DNA of 64,000 bases from contig CM057467.1 in the NCBI GenBank assembly GCA_030035585.1, forward strand, positions 66,638,941 through 66,702,940, written 5' to 3'. A model generated the notes under the pieces. It saw nothing but the letters and a program-made list of their open reading frames with translations, did not search any database and was not told where the DNA came from. Below are positions 18,576 to 31,059 of the stretch, in pieces. A program made the position numbers and the translations under genes. This DNA is from Dugong dugon (Eukaryota > Chordata > Mammalia > Sirenia > Dugongidae). Each line of letters opens with the position of its first letter. Within the stretch, counting starts at the first letter, position 1.

Positions 18576-20427
18576 ATGAGAAACAAATGAGACAAAAGAT
18601 CTGAAAGGAAAATACCAAGGGATAGACAAAGCATAATAGCACTGTTTCTTCACTTTTCTTTCTTTTCTGTCATTAGCCCTCTGGGGAAGGAAATGTGGAA
18701 GAGTGAAATGTTAGCAAAGTTGACAGGAGGTAGGACAAGGAGCAAAATCTTAAGGTGGTCACCTTAATAACCAGCAACTAAAAATACCAAGAATTGATGG
18801 CTTGGCAATAGTGGAAATTACTTTGTTTTCCTTAAATGAGTTGTAATTTTTTTCCCCGTATAAACAATAATTGTGAAATTCCCATAAGTGTGATCAAGAA
18901 GTGGCAGTGAACAACTGTTTCTTGTTTATTAAAAAAAAAAAAAAAATCCTATGTACTGTAAACACTGCTCTGTCATCTGAATTCTGAGGATCTGCTGTAT
19001 CCCTTCAGGCAGTTCCTCTCCCAAGGACACTGCTTCCTCACATTCCTGCTACATGAAGCCTGCTCTTTCTTCCACATCCCAATCCACTTCTTTGCACATT
19101 ATCTCATTAAAAAAAAAAAAAAAAAAGAATGAACAGCCCACTAATTACAGGCCTGGTGGTAAAGAGGTTCAAATTATTCTAGCTCCCCAGAGCTCTTCCT
19201 AAATCATTACTCCTCCACCCTCCTTTGAAGCTAATTCTACTCTACCATTTTGTATCTCTTCCAGGGTCATCCACTGCCTTCCTGATCATTTCCTTATATT
19301 CATCAGAGATGACTGGTACTTGACTCTTACTCTACACCACATGTTTTGTTATCATATCGGGTGATTTATAAATCTTTGTGGACGGTCCCTACAACATCCT
19401 GTCATCCTGCTTCCTAAACTTCCCAAATTTCAGTGACTTTGGTCCTGCTCAACTTGAGCCACAAACTGTTTGACGACCCTCAGGACCTGGTCATTACTGG
19501 GACTTCTTTATTCTGTCAAATTCAGACATACTATTCCACCTCCCAACATTTCAGTTCTTGAGCAGAATAATCCCTATTACCCTAACCTCATTGACAATCT
19601 TAGGACACTCTTGTGATTCTTAATCAATCATCTACCTCCCCAACTTCACTTATTCCTGATGAAGTCAAGAGACTCATCTGATGTATCACTTTGGTCTCTT
19701 GATAGGAAAGTGACAAGATTTAGTAGCATTTTAAGGTGATGTATTTGGTGGTGAGTGGTGACATGCTGAGTGGATTGGAAGGTAAAAAGTCCAGTGTTAG
19801 GGAGAGCAGCAGCTGGCCATGCACAAGTTTAGGTATGGTTTTATAAAGTCCAGCCTAAGTTTTGTTGAGACAATAGAACAGGGAAGTAAAAAGGATGTCT
19901 AGGAGAGATGGTATGAAGGGACTCAACTATGAGCTCTCCGAGGGTAGTGGTCTTGTTTTGTTCCTCACTGAATATACATGTTCTGGGACATTGTCTGTAT
20001 CATACATAATTCACTAACTGATAGGGATTAAACGGAGATTGTATAAAACTTCATAAGAACAAGCATTCCAAGAGATCTACACAGAAACTGCAAGGCTCCT
20101 TGTCAACTAGACTTATAGTAAGTCACACAGCATCACTTCTCCTGGGCTCTGTTGGTCAAAGACAAGTAATAGGGTCTGCCTAGATTTAAAGGGCATTAAC
20201 TATACAAGAACATGAATACTAGGAGGCATGGTTCATTGGGGAAAGGGACATCTTTGAAGAATAGCTCTTATTTCAAATAAGAGCCTTAGAAAAAGTATTG
20301 TTTATTCTTCAAGTTCTGTGTAAAACAACTAAATCAGTGCTGGAATGGAAACATATGTAAAGAATAAAGAACCTTACCTGGGCAAAAAGCTCAGTCTTTA
20401 TGGAGTTTTCTTTCAAACTTTCAACCA
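18576..20427. other. mostly unassigned; two poly(A) runs
   Basis: Contains A-runs at 18930-18946 and 19109-19127. A pyrimidine-rich stretch (19170-19660) looks like an old repeat I cannot name. A short segment near 19690-19790 resembles the ancient family at 17500. No coding signal recognised. Confidence 0.35.
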
Positions 20428-20632
20428 GTTAACCAGTCACCATCAAGGAGATTCTGATTCATGGTGACCCTATGCTTTGCAGAATAGAACTGTGTTCCAT
20501 AGCATTTTTAAGGTTGTGACCTTTTGGAAACAGATTTCCAGGCCTTTTAACCAAGGTGCTTCTGGAAGGGTTTTAACCACCAACCTTTTGGTTAGTAGTT
20601 CACCATTTAACTGTTTGCACCATACAAGAGGT
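20428..20632 (-). mobile_element. AfroSINE (long form), diverged
   Basis: From 'accagtcaccatcaaggaga' through 'ggttgtgaccttttggaaac' to 'aactgtttgcaccat'. The head and tail are worn. Confidence 0.8.
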
Positions 20633-20780
20633 CAAAAACCATAGGTCCTGCCAACCATTTTTTAAATTCTCTGTCTCAACCATTCCCATGCACCCTTAGA
20701 CTCCTAAGAGAACTTTGCCTTCCTTTGCCAAAAACATCCTCTCTCGCATTAAAGTCATCACTCTCCTGTCAATACTGCAT

Positions 20781-20953
20781 TAAGAAAAAAAAAAAAAAAA
20801 AAGGTTGCCATCGAGTCAATTCCGACTCATAGTGACCCAACAGGACAGAGTACAACTGTCCCATAGGGTTTCCAAGGAGCAGCTGGTGGATCTGAACTGC
20901 TGACCTTTTGGTTAGCAGCTGTATCTCTTCACCACTGTGCCACCAGGGCTCTT
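20781..20953 (-). mobile_element. AfroSINE (short form)
   Basis: An A18 run (20785-20802) is the reversed T-rich tail, then 'ggttgccatcgagtcaattc' through 'tgccaccagggctc'. Imperfect duplication aatactgcat (20771-20780) and attactgcat (20954-20963). Confidence 0.9.
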
Positions 20954-21470
20954 ATTACTGCATGTCACCCCACAAATACTGTAATGTGTCCCCTGCCACA
21001 TGCAACACCCTATGATTGTTCTTCTTGAAAGAGATGTCTGCTCATCAGGATAATTCGGATTCCATCAAAGCTAAAATTTATTATTAGTTATAGCATTAGT
21101 GTTAGTACTATTTGAGTTAAAGATAATTTTAAAAAAAGTTTTTTTTAGTCCAAAATTTCTGCTGGGATAATATATGAATTAACAGTGTAATAGGCATTGA
21201 TGTGGTAGAGTCTGACTACACAAAGTATTTTTTTCCAAGCGCTATTTTGGCCAGGATAGGGTTCACCTCTTCCAGCTTTCTCCCTACTCTAGCGTGGAGT
21301 GACTGGAAACAAGAATCTCCTGCCTTTTCATGCCATGATGAGAGGGTCATAGAAATACCAGGGAAATGGGGATAGAAGTGAAAGAGCACTTGGTGGGAAG
21401 ACAGAAAATGTATGCCTGATTATTGATCAGGTATGGGACCCTGAGTAAGTTTCTTGAAATCCTATACAAG
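20954..21470. other. no recognisable feature
   Basis: Unassigned. A MIR-like scrap ('gtatgggaccctgagtaagt') lies at about 21430-21470. Confidence 0.35.
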
Positions 21471-21473
21471 AAC

Positions 21474-21625
21474 TTCTCAGGTATTAATGTGCAGATGAAT
21501 CATATGGTTACTGGGGGTCTAGTTATATGCAGATCCTGATCCAGTAGCCTGAGAATCTGCATTGCTAGGCAGCTCTACTTGATAAAGTCCCACTTGGAGT
21601 AGATCTTTGAGTAACTCTAGGTCAC
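21474..21625 (+). mobile_element. MER5-type DNA transposon, diverged
   Basis: 'ttctcaggtattaatgtgca', 'cagatcctgatccagtagcc' and 'tgagaatctgcattgctagg' follow MER5 order. Confidence 0.65.
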
Positions 21626-21904
21626 TCTTCTCTCATTTGGGAATTGAGATGAGAATGTGTATTCATTTTGCTCCCATTTTGAAAAACCTTTGTGGCTATC
21701 CATTTTCTAAAAAAAATACAGTCAAAATTCTTTGATAAGTCCCTTAGCATGGCTTGTAGAACTCTTTGTGTCAGGCATCAACCTCATCTTCAGCTATTCT
21801 CTGTTACCCCTAAACCTCAGTTAGTCACCATTCCCCTGCATGCCATGTTACCACGTGCCTTGGTGACTAATCCTCTTTCTGGAACATCCTACTTGATTAC
21901 CAGG

Positions 21905-22015
21905 CAGTAAGTTCCTTTTGAAGTTCAAATAGTGTCATATTAATCTTTATAGCTCAAAACTTATCATATTGCTTAGTAAATAACAATTGTTCAATAAATA
22001 TTTATTGAATAAATA
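21905..22015 (+). repeat. L2 3' end
   Basis: Ends with 'tgttcaataaatatttattg' and 'aataaata', the L2 terminus. Confidence 0.65.
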
Positions 22016-22134
22016 TAGCTTCAGCATCTACTCACCCAAAGCTTGAGACAAATGTAACCTCTTCTGTGAAACCTTTCCCGGCATGGCCAAATGGAGTTCT
22101 AGTCGGCATCTTGTGTATTTCTCTCATATAACAC

Positions 22135-22310
22135 TCAAATTTTAATATTTCTTTACTTGTTTGTCTTTTCTATTAGATTGTGAGGTCCTTGAGAGCTGAG
22201 ACAGAGCCTTGCTTGTCTCTGATTTGTCATCGTCTAGCACTATCCCAAGTCCATAGTACAGCCTTCGTAAATGGTTGATGAATAAATTGTTGGATGTGAC
22301 AAATAATAAG
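22135..22310 (+). repeat. L2 3' end
   Basis: 'tattagattgtgaggtcctt', 'gagctgagacagagccttgc', 'tagcactatcccaagtccat' and 'gttgatgaataaattgttg' are in L2 order. Confidence 0.7.
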
Positions 22311-22789
22311 AATAATGAAAGTATACCTAAGAAGCAGGGTTTGTCTTCTCTAAAATAAAATGTGTTTCCTATTTCCATTTCATAGGTGAGTGTCTGCTCT
22401 CCTTCTGTAACTTGTTAACTTCTCTTTTGAGGGCAGAGATGCAATGTGGTACCGCTGAGCAGCTTCTTAATCTACCTGTCAGGGCGGTGATGCTCTGAAT
22501 GGGGTGCCGTGGGTGGGAGCCACAGTGGATCACTTTGTATGTAGCATTTGATTTGCCTGGAGTTGAAATGATGGTCTTGTCTCACTCTGTGATAAGGATT
22601 AGGTTGTCAAGTGTTTAACGATAACATGGAAGCTGGAGCTGACAGCAAGATTGAACTGCTGCGTGCAGAAACTTGTGAGGAGAGAAAATTATAAGGACAT
22701 GGGACTCTGACCCAAAGCAGTCCCCATAGAGAATATAATATGGAACCTATAGAGACCAAATAAGTTACAGGAAAGGAGAAAGAGAACCT
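22311..22789. other. no recognisable feature
   Basis: Unassigned sequence between L2 and MIR copies. Confidence 0.35.
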
Positions 22790-23045
22790 AATAAGCACTG
22801 AACACCTACTGTGAGCTGGGTGCTTCTCATCCATTATTCCATTTATTCCTCACAGTGACTCTACGAGGATACAGTTCTAAAAATAGCTACCATGCAATAT
22901 GCAATTTATCTACATTATTTTACATGATGCTGAAAGTAAACCTGTGTGATACTATTACACCCCATTTTATAAGTAAGAAAAGTGAGTATTAGAGCAGTTA
23001 AGCAACTTTATCCAGGTCATCAAGTCCTCTCATGATAGACACCAC
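22790..23045 (-). repeat. MIR SINE, with insertion
   Basis: 'gaacacctactgtgagctgg', 'ttcctcacagtgactctacg', 'cccattttataagtaagaaa' and 'cagttaagcaactttatcca' follow reverse MIR order. About 90 extra bases (22870-22955) separate the halves. Confidence 0.7.
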
Positions 23046-23117
23046 ATTCAGCACCGTATCTATCTGATATTTGCATTTTAAAACCTAATACACTGAGATA
23101 TTTACAAGACTTTTCTA

Positions 23118-23240
23118 AGTGTTGCTTTTCCTCATAGGTCTATAAACTTCTTGAGACCCCTGACTGTATTTTTTCATACTTCCAGAACCAGATAAGTGGT
23201 GAGTGCCCAATCAATTTGAAATGAATTAAATTTTCCTATG
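23118..23240 (+). repeat. L2 3' end, diverged
   Basis: 'ataaacttcttgagacccctg' then 'ccagataagtggtgagtgcc' and 'tttgaaatgaatta'. Confidence 0.55.
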
Positions 23241-23994
23241 CCATATTGCCTCAATACCTCTTCGAGGGCTGGGAAGGCATGTTATTTATTTTACAGCAAC
23301 ACAGTGTCTATTGCATTAGAGGTGGATTAAAAATGGTTATTGAGCGATTGGATGTTTGGGTGGTTGGACAGGTAGATAGATGGATGAATAGTTAGATGGT
23401 GGGATGGAGAAAAATGCCCAGGAAAGAAATTAGCACGGATTTAGAGTGGTGGTGGGGAGATTAAGAGATAAGAATCAAAAGAGATACTAACAATGGGAAA
23501 AGGATTTTGAAAGTCAGTGACTATAGGAAACAACAGTTGAAGAAGGTTAGGTTCTTGCCAAGAAGGTTGGAATGTTGGAAGGTTGGAACACATGGTATCA
23601 TATAGTGTATCCCTTTATTATTAAAATTACTTGTGATTACTTTATTTCTATGGCACTCACAGCCTCTTCAATAAAGTCCATGTCTTATGGAACCAATTCA
23701 GTTCTATCAACAATAGTGACTTGAGTGAGGATAATAAGATTTTAGTCCTGCCTTCTAGCAGCTTGCAGGCTAATAGGAAATAAGTGTTATCTTCATAAAC
23801 AGCCATAATCCAATATAAAAAAGAGAAGAAATATACTGATATACAACTGTGAGTATTTGCAGAAGGGAGAAGTTGAGATGGTTGTACGCAAGAGTTAGCC
23901 TTTGAGTAGGAGTAGGCTGTCTGGGTACATAGAATAATGGCATATGGAGTCAGAGGATAGAATAGTTTGAACCAGGTGGAAGAACATCTTTTAG
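23241..23994. other. unassigned; degenerate GATG/GATA repeat
   Basis: A degenerate tetranucleotide tract lies at 23370-23410 ('gtagatagatggatgaatag'). The rest is unrecognised. Confidence 0.35.
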
Positions 23995-24140
23995 AGATAA
24001 AAACAAATATTACCCTCAATTTAAAGATAATGACACTGAAGTTCACAAACAGAGTAAATTGCTTAAGATCACACACAGTGAATGAGCAGGGGTCAGAATT
24101 CAAACCTAAATCTCACTGATGACAAAACTCAAGCCCATAA
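23995..24140 (-). repeat. MIR SINE
   Basis: 'taaagataatgacactgaag', 'gtaaattgcttaagatcaca' and 'cagaattcaaacctaaatct'. Confidence 0.7.
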
Positions 24141-24224
24141 CAATGACAGCAGTGGCTTCCCTGAGTTAAGGTGGGGTCAGAGAAATGAAAGGAAGGAGAC
24201 AACTGGCAATAAATTGGATAATAA

Positions 24225-24402
24225 TAATACTAATATCAAATACAGAGCCTTGCAGTCTTATAAGCACTTCACAAATATTAGCTCATTTAGCTCTCAAAAC
24301 AATTCCATTTTACAGATGAGAAAATAAAGCCCAGAGAGGTTAAATAATTTTCCCAAGTCTCGCACAGTTGATAAGGAGATGAACCCAAGCAATTTGGCTC
24401 CA
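24225..24402 (-). repeat. MIR SINE
   Basis: Well preserved reverse copy: 'cattttacagatgagaaaat', 'cccagagaggttaaataatt', 'ttggctcc' end. Confidence 0.85.
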
Positions 24403-24436
24403 GCACATGAAATGTGTTTTGAAATAAAAGCTAGAG

Positions 24437-24662
24437 GAAGCCAAAACCAAAAAAAAAAAAAAAAGTTGCCATTGAGTTGATTCCAACTCATGGAGATCCC
24501 ACGTGTTGCCCTGTAAAGCTGCGCTCTGTAGGGTTTTCAAGGTTGTGACCTTTTAGAAGCAGATCTCCAGGCCTTTCTTCCAAGGCAGCTCTCGGTAGAT
24601 TTGAACTGCCAGTTGTTCAGTTAGTAGTCGAGCGTTTAACCATTTGCACCATCTAGGACTCC
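24437..24662 (-). mobile_element. AfroSINE (long form)
   Basis: Reversed T-rich tail (A16, 24449-24464), body 'gttgccattgagttgattcc', long-form block and head ending 'ctaggactcc'. Perfect 11-bp duplication AAAAGCTAGAG at 24426-24436 and 24663-24673. Confidence 0.95.
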
Positions 24663-24673
24663 AAAAGCTAGAG

Positions 24674-25424
24674 CAAAGAGGAGAATAAAGATGATGAGGA
24701 ATTGATATCTTCTATATGGGCTAAAGGCTTCCAGGAATGAAAATTTTACACCTGGAGCTAAGAGTTCTAATCTTTCTACTGCAAGTCTATTTCAGGTCAG
24801 AAATGTGATCCTCCCTTCCTCAATTTCCTCCCTCTTAAAGCAAGAGGAAAAAAAAAGAAAGAAAGAAAACCTGCAAAACCAGCTGTAATTAGGATCCTTA
24901 TCGCTTGAATAAAAAAAATTTAAAAAGCAGCTGAAAGAGCTCCTTTGAAATGAAAAGGAAACTATTTTAGATTACAAAAAAGTATGCTAATTAAAAATGA
25001 TTGATATGTTATTTTGTTAGTGACTCATGTTACCTTGCTACAGTTTCAATCATTTCTTCTTGACTAATGAGCACATTGGAATAAAGAGATGAATTTAGAT
25101 TGAATTTTAATTTTCTTCAGGGTTTCATATATGTTTATATTTCATTTTAGTTGTTAAGCAACCTCTAAAGTTTACTTCTAGCTTCTATTTAATTTGCAAC
25201 TAAACAGACAGAGAAGACAAGAGGAGCATGCAATCTGGGAAGATGTGAGACCTTATTTGTTGGTGGATGTTGACTGTTTAAAATAATGGAAATTTCCTTC
25301 CCTCAATAATAAACAAGTTATCATCAAAGAAACAGAATCATTCTTTGCCAAGTCTGAACTCTATAGATTGTGGAAAAAAGTACTCATTACCTTTCTGATT
25401 TTTTTTATCATTATTATTATGAAA
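24674..25424. other. AT-rich unassigned sequence
   Basis: Includes an A/GAAA-rich bit at 24840-24868. No family recognised. Confidence 0.35.
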
Positions 25425-25429
25425 ATAGG

Positions 25430-25600
25430 ACCAGAGTTTAGATGTTAGCCCTGTTCAGACTTAATCACTTATTAGCTGTGTGAACTTGGCCATGAGACTT
25501 GACATCTCTGAGCCTCATCTAGCTTGAATGGAAATCTGTTAAGCCTTTTTCGTAACAGTGATGAGAGAACTACATGAATGATATAGAAGCGGATGCTTTA
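25430..25600 (+). repeat. MIR SINE
   Basis: 'cttattagctgtgtgaactt' and 'ctctgagcctcatct' give the MIR core in plus orientation. Confidence 0.75.
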
Positions 25601-25721
25601 AAATGTATGGTGCCATAGAAATTCACAGGCTTACCAGTATTTTTCTAATGTTTGTGCTTTCAGTCCATGGGCAAATAACATCTTGGGAAGTAACAAGCTG
25701 TGGTCCCCATGCCTGTTAATG

Positions 25722-25935
25722 AGAGACAATAGCATAGTGAAAAGAACAATGGGTTTCCAACTGAATCACATCAGTTCCAAGCTTTCTCATTTATCAGCTG
25801 TGAGTTAAGCCATTTAATCTCTGTAAGCCTCAGTTTCCTCATCTGTAAAATGGATATAATGATGTCCACACTGATGAAATGCTACAAGGATTAAGGCTAA
25901 TGTATATAAATTATCATCTAACACAGTACACGGCA
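25722..25935 (+). repeat. MIR SINE, near complete
   Basis: 'gacaatagcatagtgaaaag' start, 'tttatcagctgtgagttaag', 'cctcagtttcctcatctgta' and 'atctaacacagtacacggca' end. Confidence 0.9.
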
Positions 25936-26009
25936 AAAGGAACCTTGCAATAAAATTTTATTCCCTTTAGTGCGAGTAAGAATCCCTGGAGAACTGACAG
26001 GTTTGGAGG

Positions 26010-26159
26010 GCTGTTGACTATGTTCAATTCTGACTCACAGCGACCCTATAGGACAGAGTAGAACTGCCCCACAGGGTTTCCAAGGAGCGGTTGGTGGATT
26101 TGAACTGCTGACATTTTGGTTAGCAGCCAAGCTCTAAACCACTGCACCACCAGGGATCC
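26010..26159 (-). mobile_element. AfroSINE (short form)
   Basis: From 'ctgttgactatgttcaattc' to 'caccaccagggatcc'; lacks the long-form insert. Confidence 0.9.
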
Positions 26160-26439
26160 ATCTCTATGCTGGTAGCAGAAAATCATTTTGCAAGATCTGC
26201 AGGGCGTTGACCAAAGCTTGCTCTGTTCCTGCACTGACCCTTCTTGTGATTCCTGTGGGGAGAGCACTGAAACATTTATTGGAAACCTGGATATAGGCCT
26301 TGCTCCAACACTCCTTGGATATGTGACTTCTCTGGGATTTATTCTCCAAAGCTTGTGGGAAAATGGGAGTGAGTCCTTAAAATTCACTTCATTACCTTCT
26401 GTGCGTCATATCTCACCCAACTATAATTCATCTTTCATA

Positions 26440-26660
26440 CCGGTCACAGAAAGATATTTGGAAAGTATAAATCTCATCAAGCTACGGTTATGCCTAAAAA
26501 CCTCCCGTGGCTCCCCAGTGCCCTTACAATAAAATCCTAATGTTTGTACACGTTTTTTTTTATGGTCTTCTGTGATCTTTTCTCTGTTCACCTCTTAAAT
26601 CCCAACCCACTCCTTCCCCACCGAACCTCTATGATCCCTGTGCCATTTACAAAGCTGTTT
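26440..26660 (+). repeat. L2 internal/3' segment
   Basis: 'aaaacctcccgtggctcccc', 'agtgcccttacaataaaatc', 'ggtcttctgtgatcttttct' and 'cccaacccactccttcccca' match the end of L2 ORF2. Confidence 0.7.
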
Positions 26661-26689
26661 TCTAAACTCAAACTGTCTTTTTCAATGAC

Positions 26690-26850
26690 TAGTTTAAAGA
26701 TTTTGAGTAAGATACATTGACTCATTGGTAAAATGAGACTTATAATACCTAGCTCATAATTATTATAAAGATTAAATATTAGGCATGTTGAGATCTTAAC
26801 ATAAATAACTGCATGTAGTGGGTACTCAGTGAATAGTAGCTATTACTTGT
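26690..26850 (+). repeat. MIR 3' half
   Basis: 'attggtaaaatgagacttat', 'tacctagctcataattatta' and 'tgtagtgggtactcagtgaa'. Confidence 0.7.
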
Positions 26851-26879
26851 TTTTGCTCTTCTTCCCACCAGAAATAGCC

Positions 26880-26975
26880 TTTATAGTCTTGTCTGTTTAG
26901 TTAATACTTACTCATCCTTCAAGCCCAAGCAACGCTTCCTCCAAGAACAATTCCCTAACCACACTCCTTATACTT
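26880..26975 (+). repeat. L2 fragment
   Basis: 'ctcatccttcaagcccaagc' and 'ttcctccaagaacaattccc' match the L2 'aaatgtcacctcc' region in decayed form. Confidence 0.5.
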
Positions 26976-27078
26976 CTAAAACAAGCTTGAACAAATTACT
27001 TAATCTCTCTTGACTCATTGTCCTCATTTGTAATATGAGGATAATAATGTTACTTACCTCATAGGATTACTTAAAGAG
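26976..27078 (+). repeat. MIR core
   Basis: 'aacaaattacttaatctctc', 'gtcctcatttgtaatatgag' and 'cttacctcataggattactt'. Confidence 0.75.
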
Positions 27079-27499
27079 GTGTGGGCAGAGTTAAAGGAAC
27101 AAAAAAAGTGATAAGGCACTCAGATTACCAGTAGGTGAAAGCTAGGGCCAAAGGAACAATTCTGGGAAATGGTATTTCAGAGCTTAGTGAGATCTGAAAT
27201 AAGGGAGGAGGAGCTGTCTGGTGGGAGTTATAGAAACTGTCATAGACACAGCACAGAAGCAGGGAAGGAATAGGGAAGAAACATCCAAACCTCCCTCTCC
27301 TCCCATCCTATGATCTCCTGTAAGCATTTCCCATTGGCCAAGCCCAGTTGCAGGCCAGCCAGCAGAGAGCTGTGATCAATGACTTCCACAAAGTTTAGCC
27401 TCCCAGGTAATAGAGCTGGGCAAAAAAGGCACAGCTCAGAAATAACAGTGGACAATTAGAGAATAAACAGCACATTCACTGTGCTATTGAAATTGTGGA
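27079..27499. other. unassigned, possibly an old LTR-like repeat
   Basis: Contains the phrase 'tcccattggccaagcccag', which recurs in old mammalian repeats. I cannot name the family. No coding support. Confidence 0.3.
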
Positions 27500-29188
27500 G
27501 TATTAGAATTATTTCTTCCTTTCATATTTTGTAGAACTCACCAATGAAATAATTTAGGCCTGAGGTTTTATCTGTAGTGGTGTTTTATATTATGAATTTC
27601 AATTTTCTATAGTGATGCCCCCCCCCAATAATTCCTGATTAATAATTTAACTTTTCTCTCTTATTTTTTTCCTGATAAGTCTTACTAGGTATTTATCAAT
27701 TTTATTAATCTTTGTAAGGAAATAACTTCGGCTTAGTCATTTTTCTCTATTTTTTTATTTCCTTGATTTCTGTTCTTATCTTTATTTTTTCTTCCTTCTA
27801 CATATTTTGGGTTTAATTTGCTTTTTTAATACTCCCTGAAGTTAAAGGATTTACAGTTGTTATGTCTTTCTGATAAAATGACAGCTATAAAATGCCCTTC
27901 TTTATTTCTGGTAATATAATGATATTGAAGTCTTGAAGTCTACTTTGTCACATATAAATATAGCCCCACTAGTTTTATTATTGTTATCATTATTATGATT
28001 GAATGATATATCATTTTCTATTCTTTTAACTTCAAACCTATCTGTGGTTATATATTTAAATGTATCTCTTTATAGAAAAGCATATGGCTAAAACTTGCTT
28101 TTTTATATAGCCTGACAATATCTATTAAAAAAAGTATTTATTTCATTTGCATTTAATGTATGTATTAATGTGACTAAGTAAAAGTCATCTTGCTATTTGT
28201 TTTCTATTTTCCTCATTTGTTCTTTTACACCTCTATTCTTTCGTTTCTATGTTCTTTTGGTTTTAGTATTTTTGTTACTCCATTTTAAATTCTTGATTGT
28301 TTTCTTTTGTTTAGCTATTGTTCTTAGTATTTTTTTAGGGGATGTTCTAGGAATTATGGTATGCATTGTTAATTTATCACAGTCCATCCAGAATTGATAC
28401 TGTACCTAAAATATAAGAAACTTAAATCATAGTCCCATTTACTGGATTCTTTGTGCTGTTGTTGTTACACAGTTTAGTTATATATACATTAAAACCCGTC
28501 TTTAAACAGTCAGTTATATTTTAAAGAAATCAAGAGAAGAGGGTAAGATAATGTTTCACATTTACCCACATACCTACAATATCTGATGATCTTGAATCCT
28601 TTTTGTAGATCCAAGTTTTCATCAGATACCAGTCTAAAAAATTCTTTTATACATCTTGTAGTGCAGGGTTCTGGTTTTCAATTTTTCTCAGCTTTTATTT
28701 ATGTGAAAGTTTCTATTTCACGTCTACTTTTCAAGGACATGTTCATTGCATATAAAATTCTGGGATTGGCGGTCGGTTGGTTTGTTGGTTTGTTTTTCCT
28801 TTCAGCATTTTAAGGATTTTGTTTCATTTCTTTATAATCAACATTATTTCTGATGAAAAGTCATTTGTCACGTATAGGCTTCTTCTCTCTCTGTCTCCCT
28901 CTCTCCTTTTCTGACTGCTTTTCAGATTTTTCATTTTATTTTTGTTTTTCAGCACTTTAACCATGATGTGCCTAGGTATGATTTTGTTGTACGTGTTGTA
29001 CTATCGTTTGCTGAGCTTCTTGGGTGTGTGGGGGGTGGGGTGGGGGGTGGAGGTTGATGTTTTCTGTCAAATTTTGTAAATAGTCTGGCTTTCCAATAGT
29101 TTTTCTGCTGCTTTCTTTATCTCTTCTCCAGTTAGATCACTTGATATTGTCCTACTTGTCACTGAGGCTCAGTTTATATTTATATAGT

Positions 29189-29391
29189 TGCTGTTAGTTG
29201 CCATCAGTTCAGTTCCTACTCATGGTGACCCCATGTGTACCGAATATAATTGCTCCATAGGGTTTTCAAGGCTGTGACCTTTCAGAAGCTGATTGCCAGG
29301 ACTTACTTCTGAGGTGCCTGTAGGTGGATTTGAACCACCAGCCTTTCAGTTAGTAGCCTAGTGCTTAACCATTTGTGCCACCCAGGAATTC
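29189..29391 (-). mobile_element. AfroSINE (long form)
   Basis: 'ctgttagttgccatcagttc' to 'aaccatttgtgccacccagg', with the long-form block 'tcagaagctgattgccagga'. Confidence 0.85.
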
Positions 29392-29431
29392 TTGTTCTTT
29401 ATATGTGTATGTGTATCTCTATATCTGTTAC

Positions 29432-29455
29432 TATATATATATATATATATATATA
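29432..29455. repeat. (TA)n microsatellite
   Basis: About 12 TA units in the short gap between two AfroSINEs. Confidence 0.9.
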
Positions 29456-29473
29456 AAATACAATAATATATAC

Positions 29474-29625
29474 GGAGCCCTGATAACTCAGTGTTTAAGA
29501 GTTTAGCTGCTAACTAAAAGATCAGTAGTGTGAATCCACCAGCTGCTCCTTGGATACCTTATAGGAATGTTCTACTCTGTCCTATAGGGTCACTATGAGT
29601 CAGAATCGACTCGACTTCAAAGGGT
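29474..29625 (+). mobile_element. AfroSINE (short form)
   Basis: Starts 'ggagccctgataactcagtg' and ends 'gtcagaatcgactcgacttc'. Plus orientation, opposite to its neighbour at 29189. Confidence 0.9.
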
Positions 29626-30744
29626 GTATATATATATCAATATTGATACTTATATTTACATATCTGTTCTTAGATTGGATAATTTCAATTAATCTGTCTT
29701 CAAGTACAGTGACCCACTATATTTCAGTCTACAATCTGCTCTTAAGCTCATCCAGTACATTTTGCATTACAGTTTATTTCTTAGTTCTAGAATTTCCTCT
29801 TTTTTTTTTATCATTTCTATTTCTCTTTTGAGATTCCCAATCTGTTAACCCATTAATTCTATATTATATTTAAAGTCCTTGAACATATTATAATAGTAAT
29901 TTGAAGTCCTTATCTACTAATTCCAAAATCTTGATTAGCTCAAGGGTCTTTCTTTACTGATTGCTTTTTTTTTTATGAGTCACATTTTCTTCTTTGACAT
30001 TGTGAATAATACATTATAGGATGTTAGAATTATATTGTCTTCTTTTGAAGGGGGCAATTTTTATTCTGTTAGTCGGTTAAGTTATTGGCAGATCTTCTTG
30101 ATTCTGTCAGATTTTGAATTATTCTCCATTAAGGATGGTCTGTTTTGATTTGTCCTAATTCCTAGGCAAGGCTTTTCTGGGGTCTTGCCTGGATGCTTGG
30201 GGTTCTCAGCAAGGTCTTTACAGTTTATATGGCACAGAACTCTAGCATCTGCCAGGCCTATGCGATAACTAGCAGTTCTGTTTAGTTTTCAGCTCCATGG
30301 CAGCTACTTTCTGTTAGACTTCTTGTATTCTTGCCCTGAGCATACACAGCCTAATGGCCCCTTGAGGGACACTCACTCATACTTCTGTAGCCCATTCCCT
30401 ATACACTTTCATATTCTCTAGCATTCTGCTCTGTAAATTCCGTCTACATCATCAGTTTCCAAATTTAGTTTTACCTCCTCCACTACGCTCAGCTTTGGGC
30501 TCCACTTTGGTGCGCCGCAGTCCAGAAAATGCCCTAGGCAGAAAGCTGGGACAAATGTGGGGCTCACCCTAAATGTATCCCTTTTCCCAGGGATCCCAGT
30601 GCCGTATCGTCTATTGTCCAGTGCCTGATAACAGGTTCCTCATATATTTTGTCCAGTTTTAGAGTCCCCCCGCACCGTCACCACCAATGGGTAGGCAAGT
30701 TTGATACTAGTTAATCTATCATGGCTAGAAGCAGAAGAACCAGC

Positions 30745-30930
30745 ATGTTATTAAGAATTGGGAGACTTAGGGTTTAGTTGTGGATCTGCTTCAGTTTGCA
30801 CACTGTACCTTAGTTTGTTCATTTGCCCAATAGTGACAATAGCAACTTTGTTTAATTTACTCACATTGTCTTGATGAAGATCAATTTAGTTAATAATTGT
30901 GGAAGGGTTTGGCACATTTATAATGTGTTA
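30745..30930 (+). repeat. MIR SINE
   Basis: 'gggtttagttgtggatctgc', 'accttagtttgttcatttgc' and 'tttggcacatttataatg'. Confidence 0.7.
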
Positions 30931-31059
30931 TATAAAAAATCATGTAACATTAAATTTGAGTATTATTGAATAAGTACAAATGTTTAAAAGGATTACGTAG
31001 TTCATGTGCATGATGCAGTAAGTATTTTCTGGTGCCTCAGAAAAGAAGGTAAGAGCAGA

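Larger units (their letters stand above)
27500..30740 (-). mobile_element. old L1M LINE: part of ORF2, spacer, ORF1 and 5' UTR
   Basis: Minus-strand relic. The + strand shows decayed RT ('ttttgtagaactcaccaatg', 27527), endonuclease ('gtctactttgtcacatataa', 27940), a long inter-ORF gap (28140-28600), ORF1 ('ttcattgcatataaaattctgg', 28743) and 5' UTR to about 30735 ('cctcatatattttgtccagt', 'catggctagaagcagaag'). Two AfroSINEs (29189-29391, 29474-29625) interrupt it. No open frame survives. Confidence 0.7.

Noticed and set aside
28585-28815. Plus-strand frame with hydrophobic runs as a membrane protein
   Set aside because: It lies antisense to old L1M ORF1; T-rich DNA gives F/L/V-rich translations.
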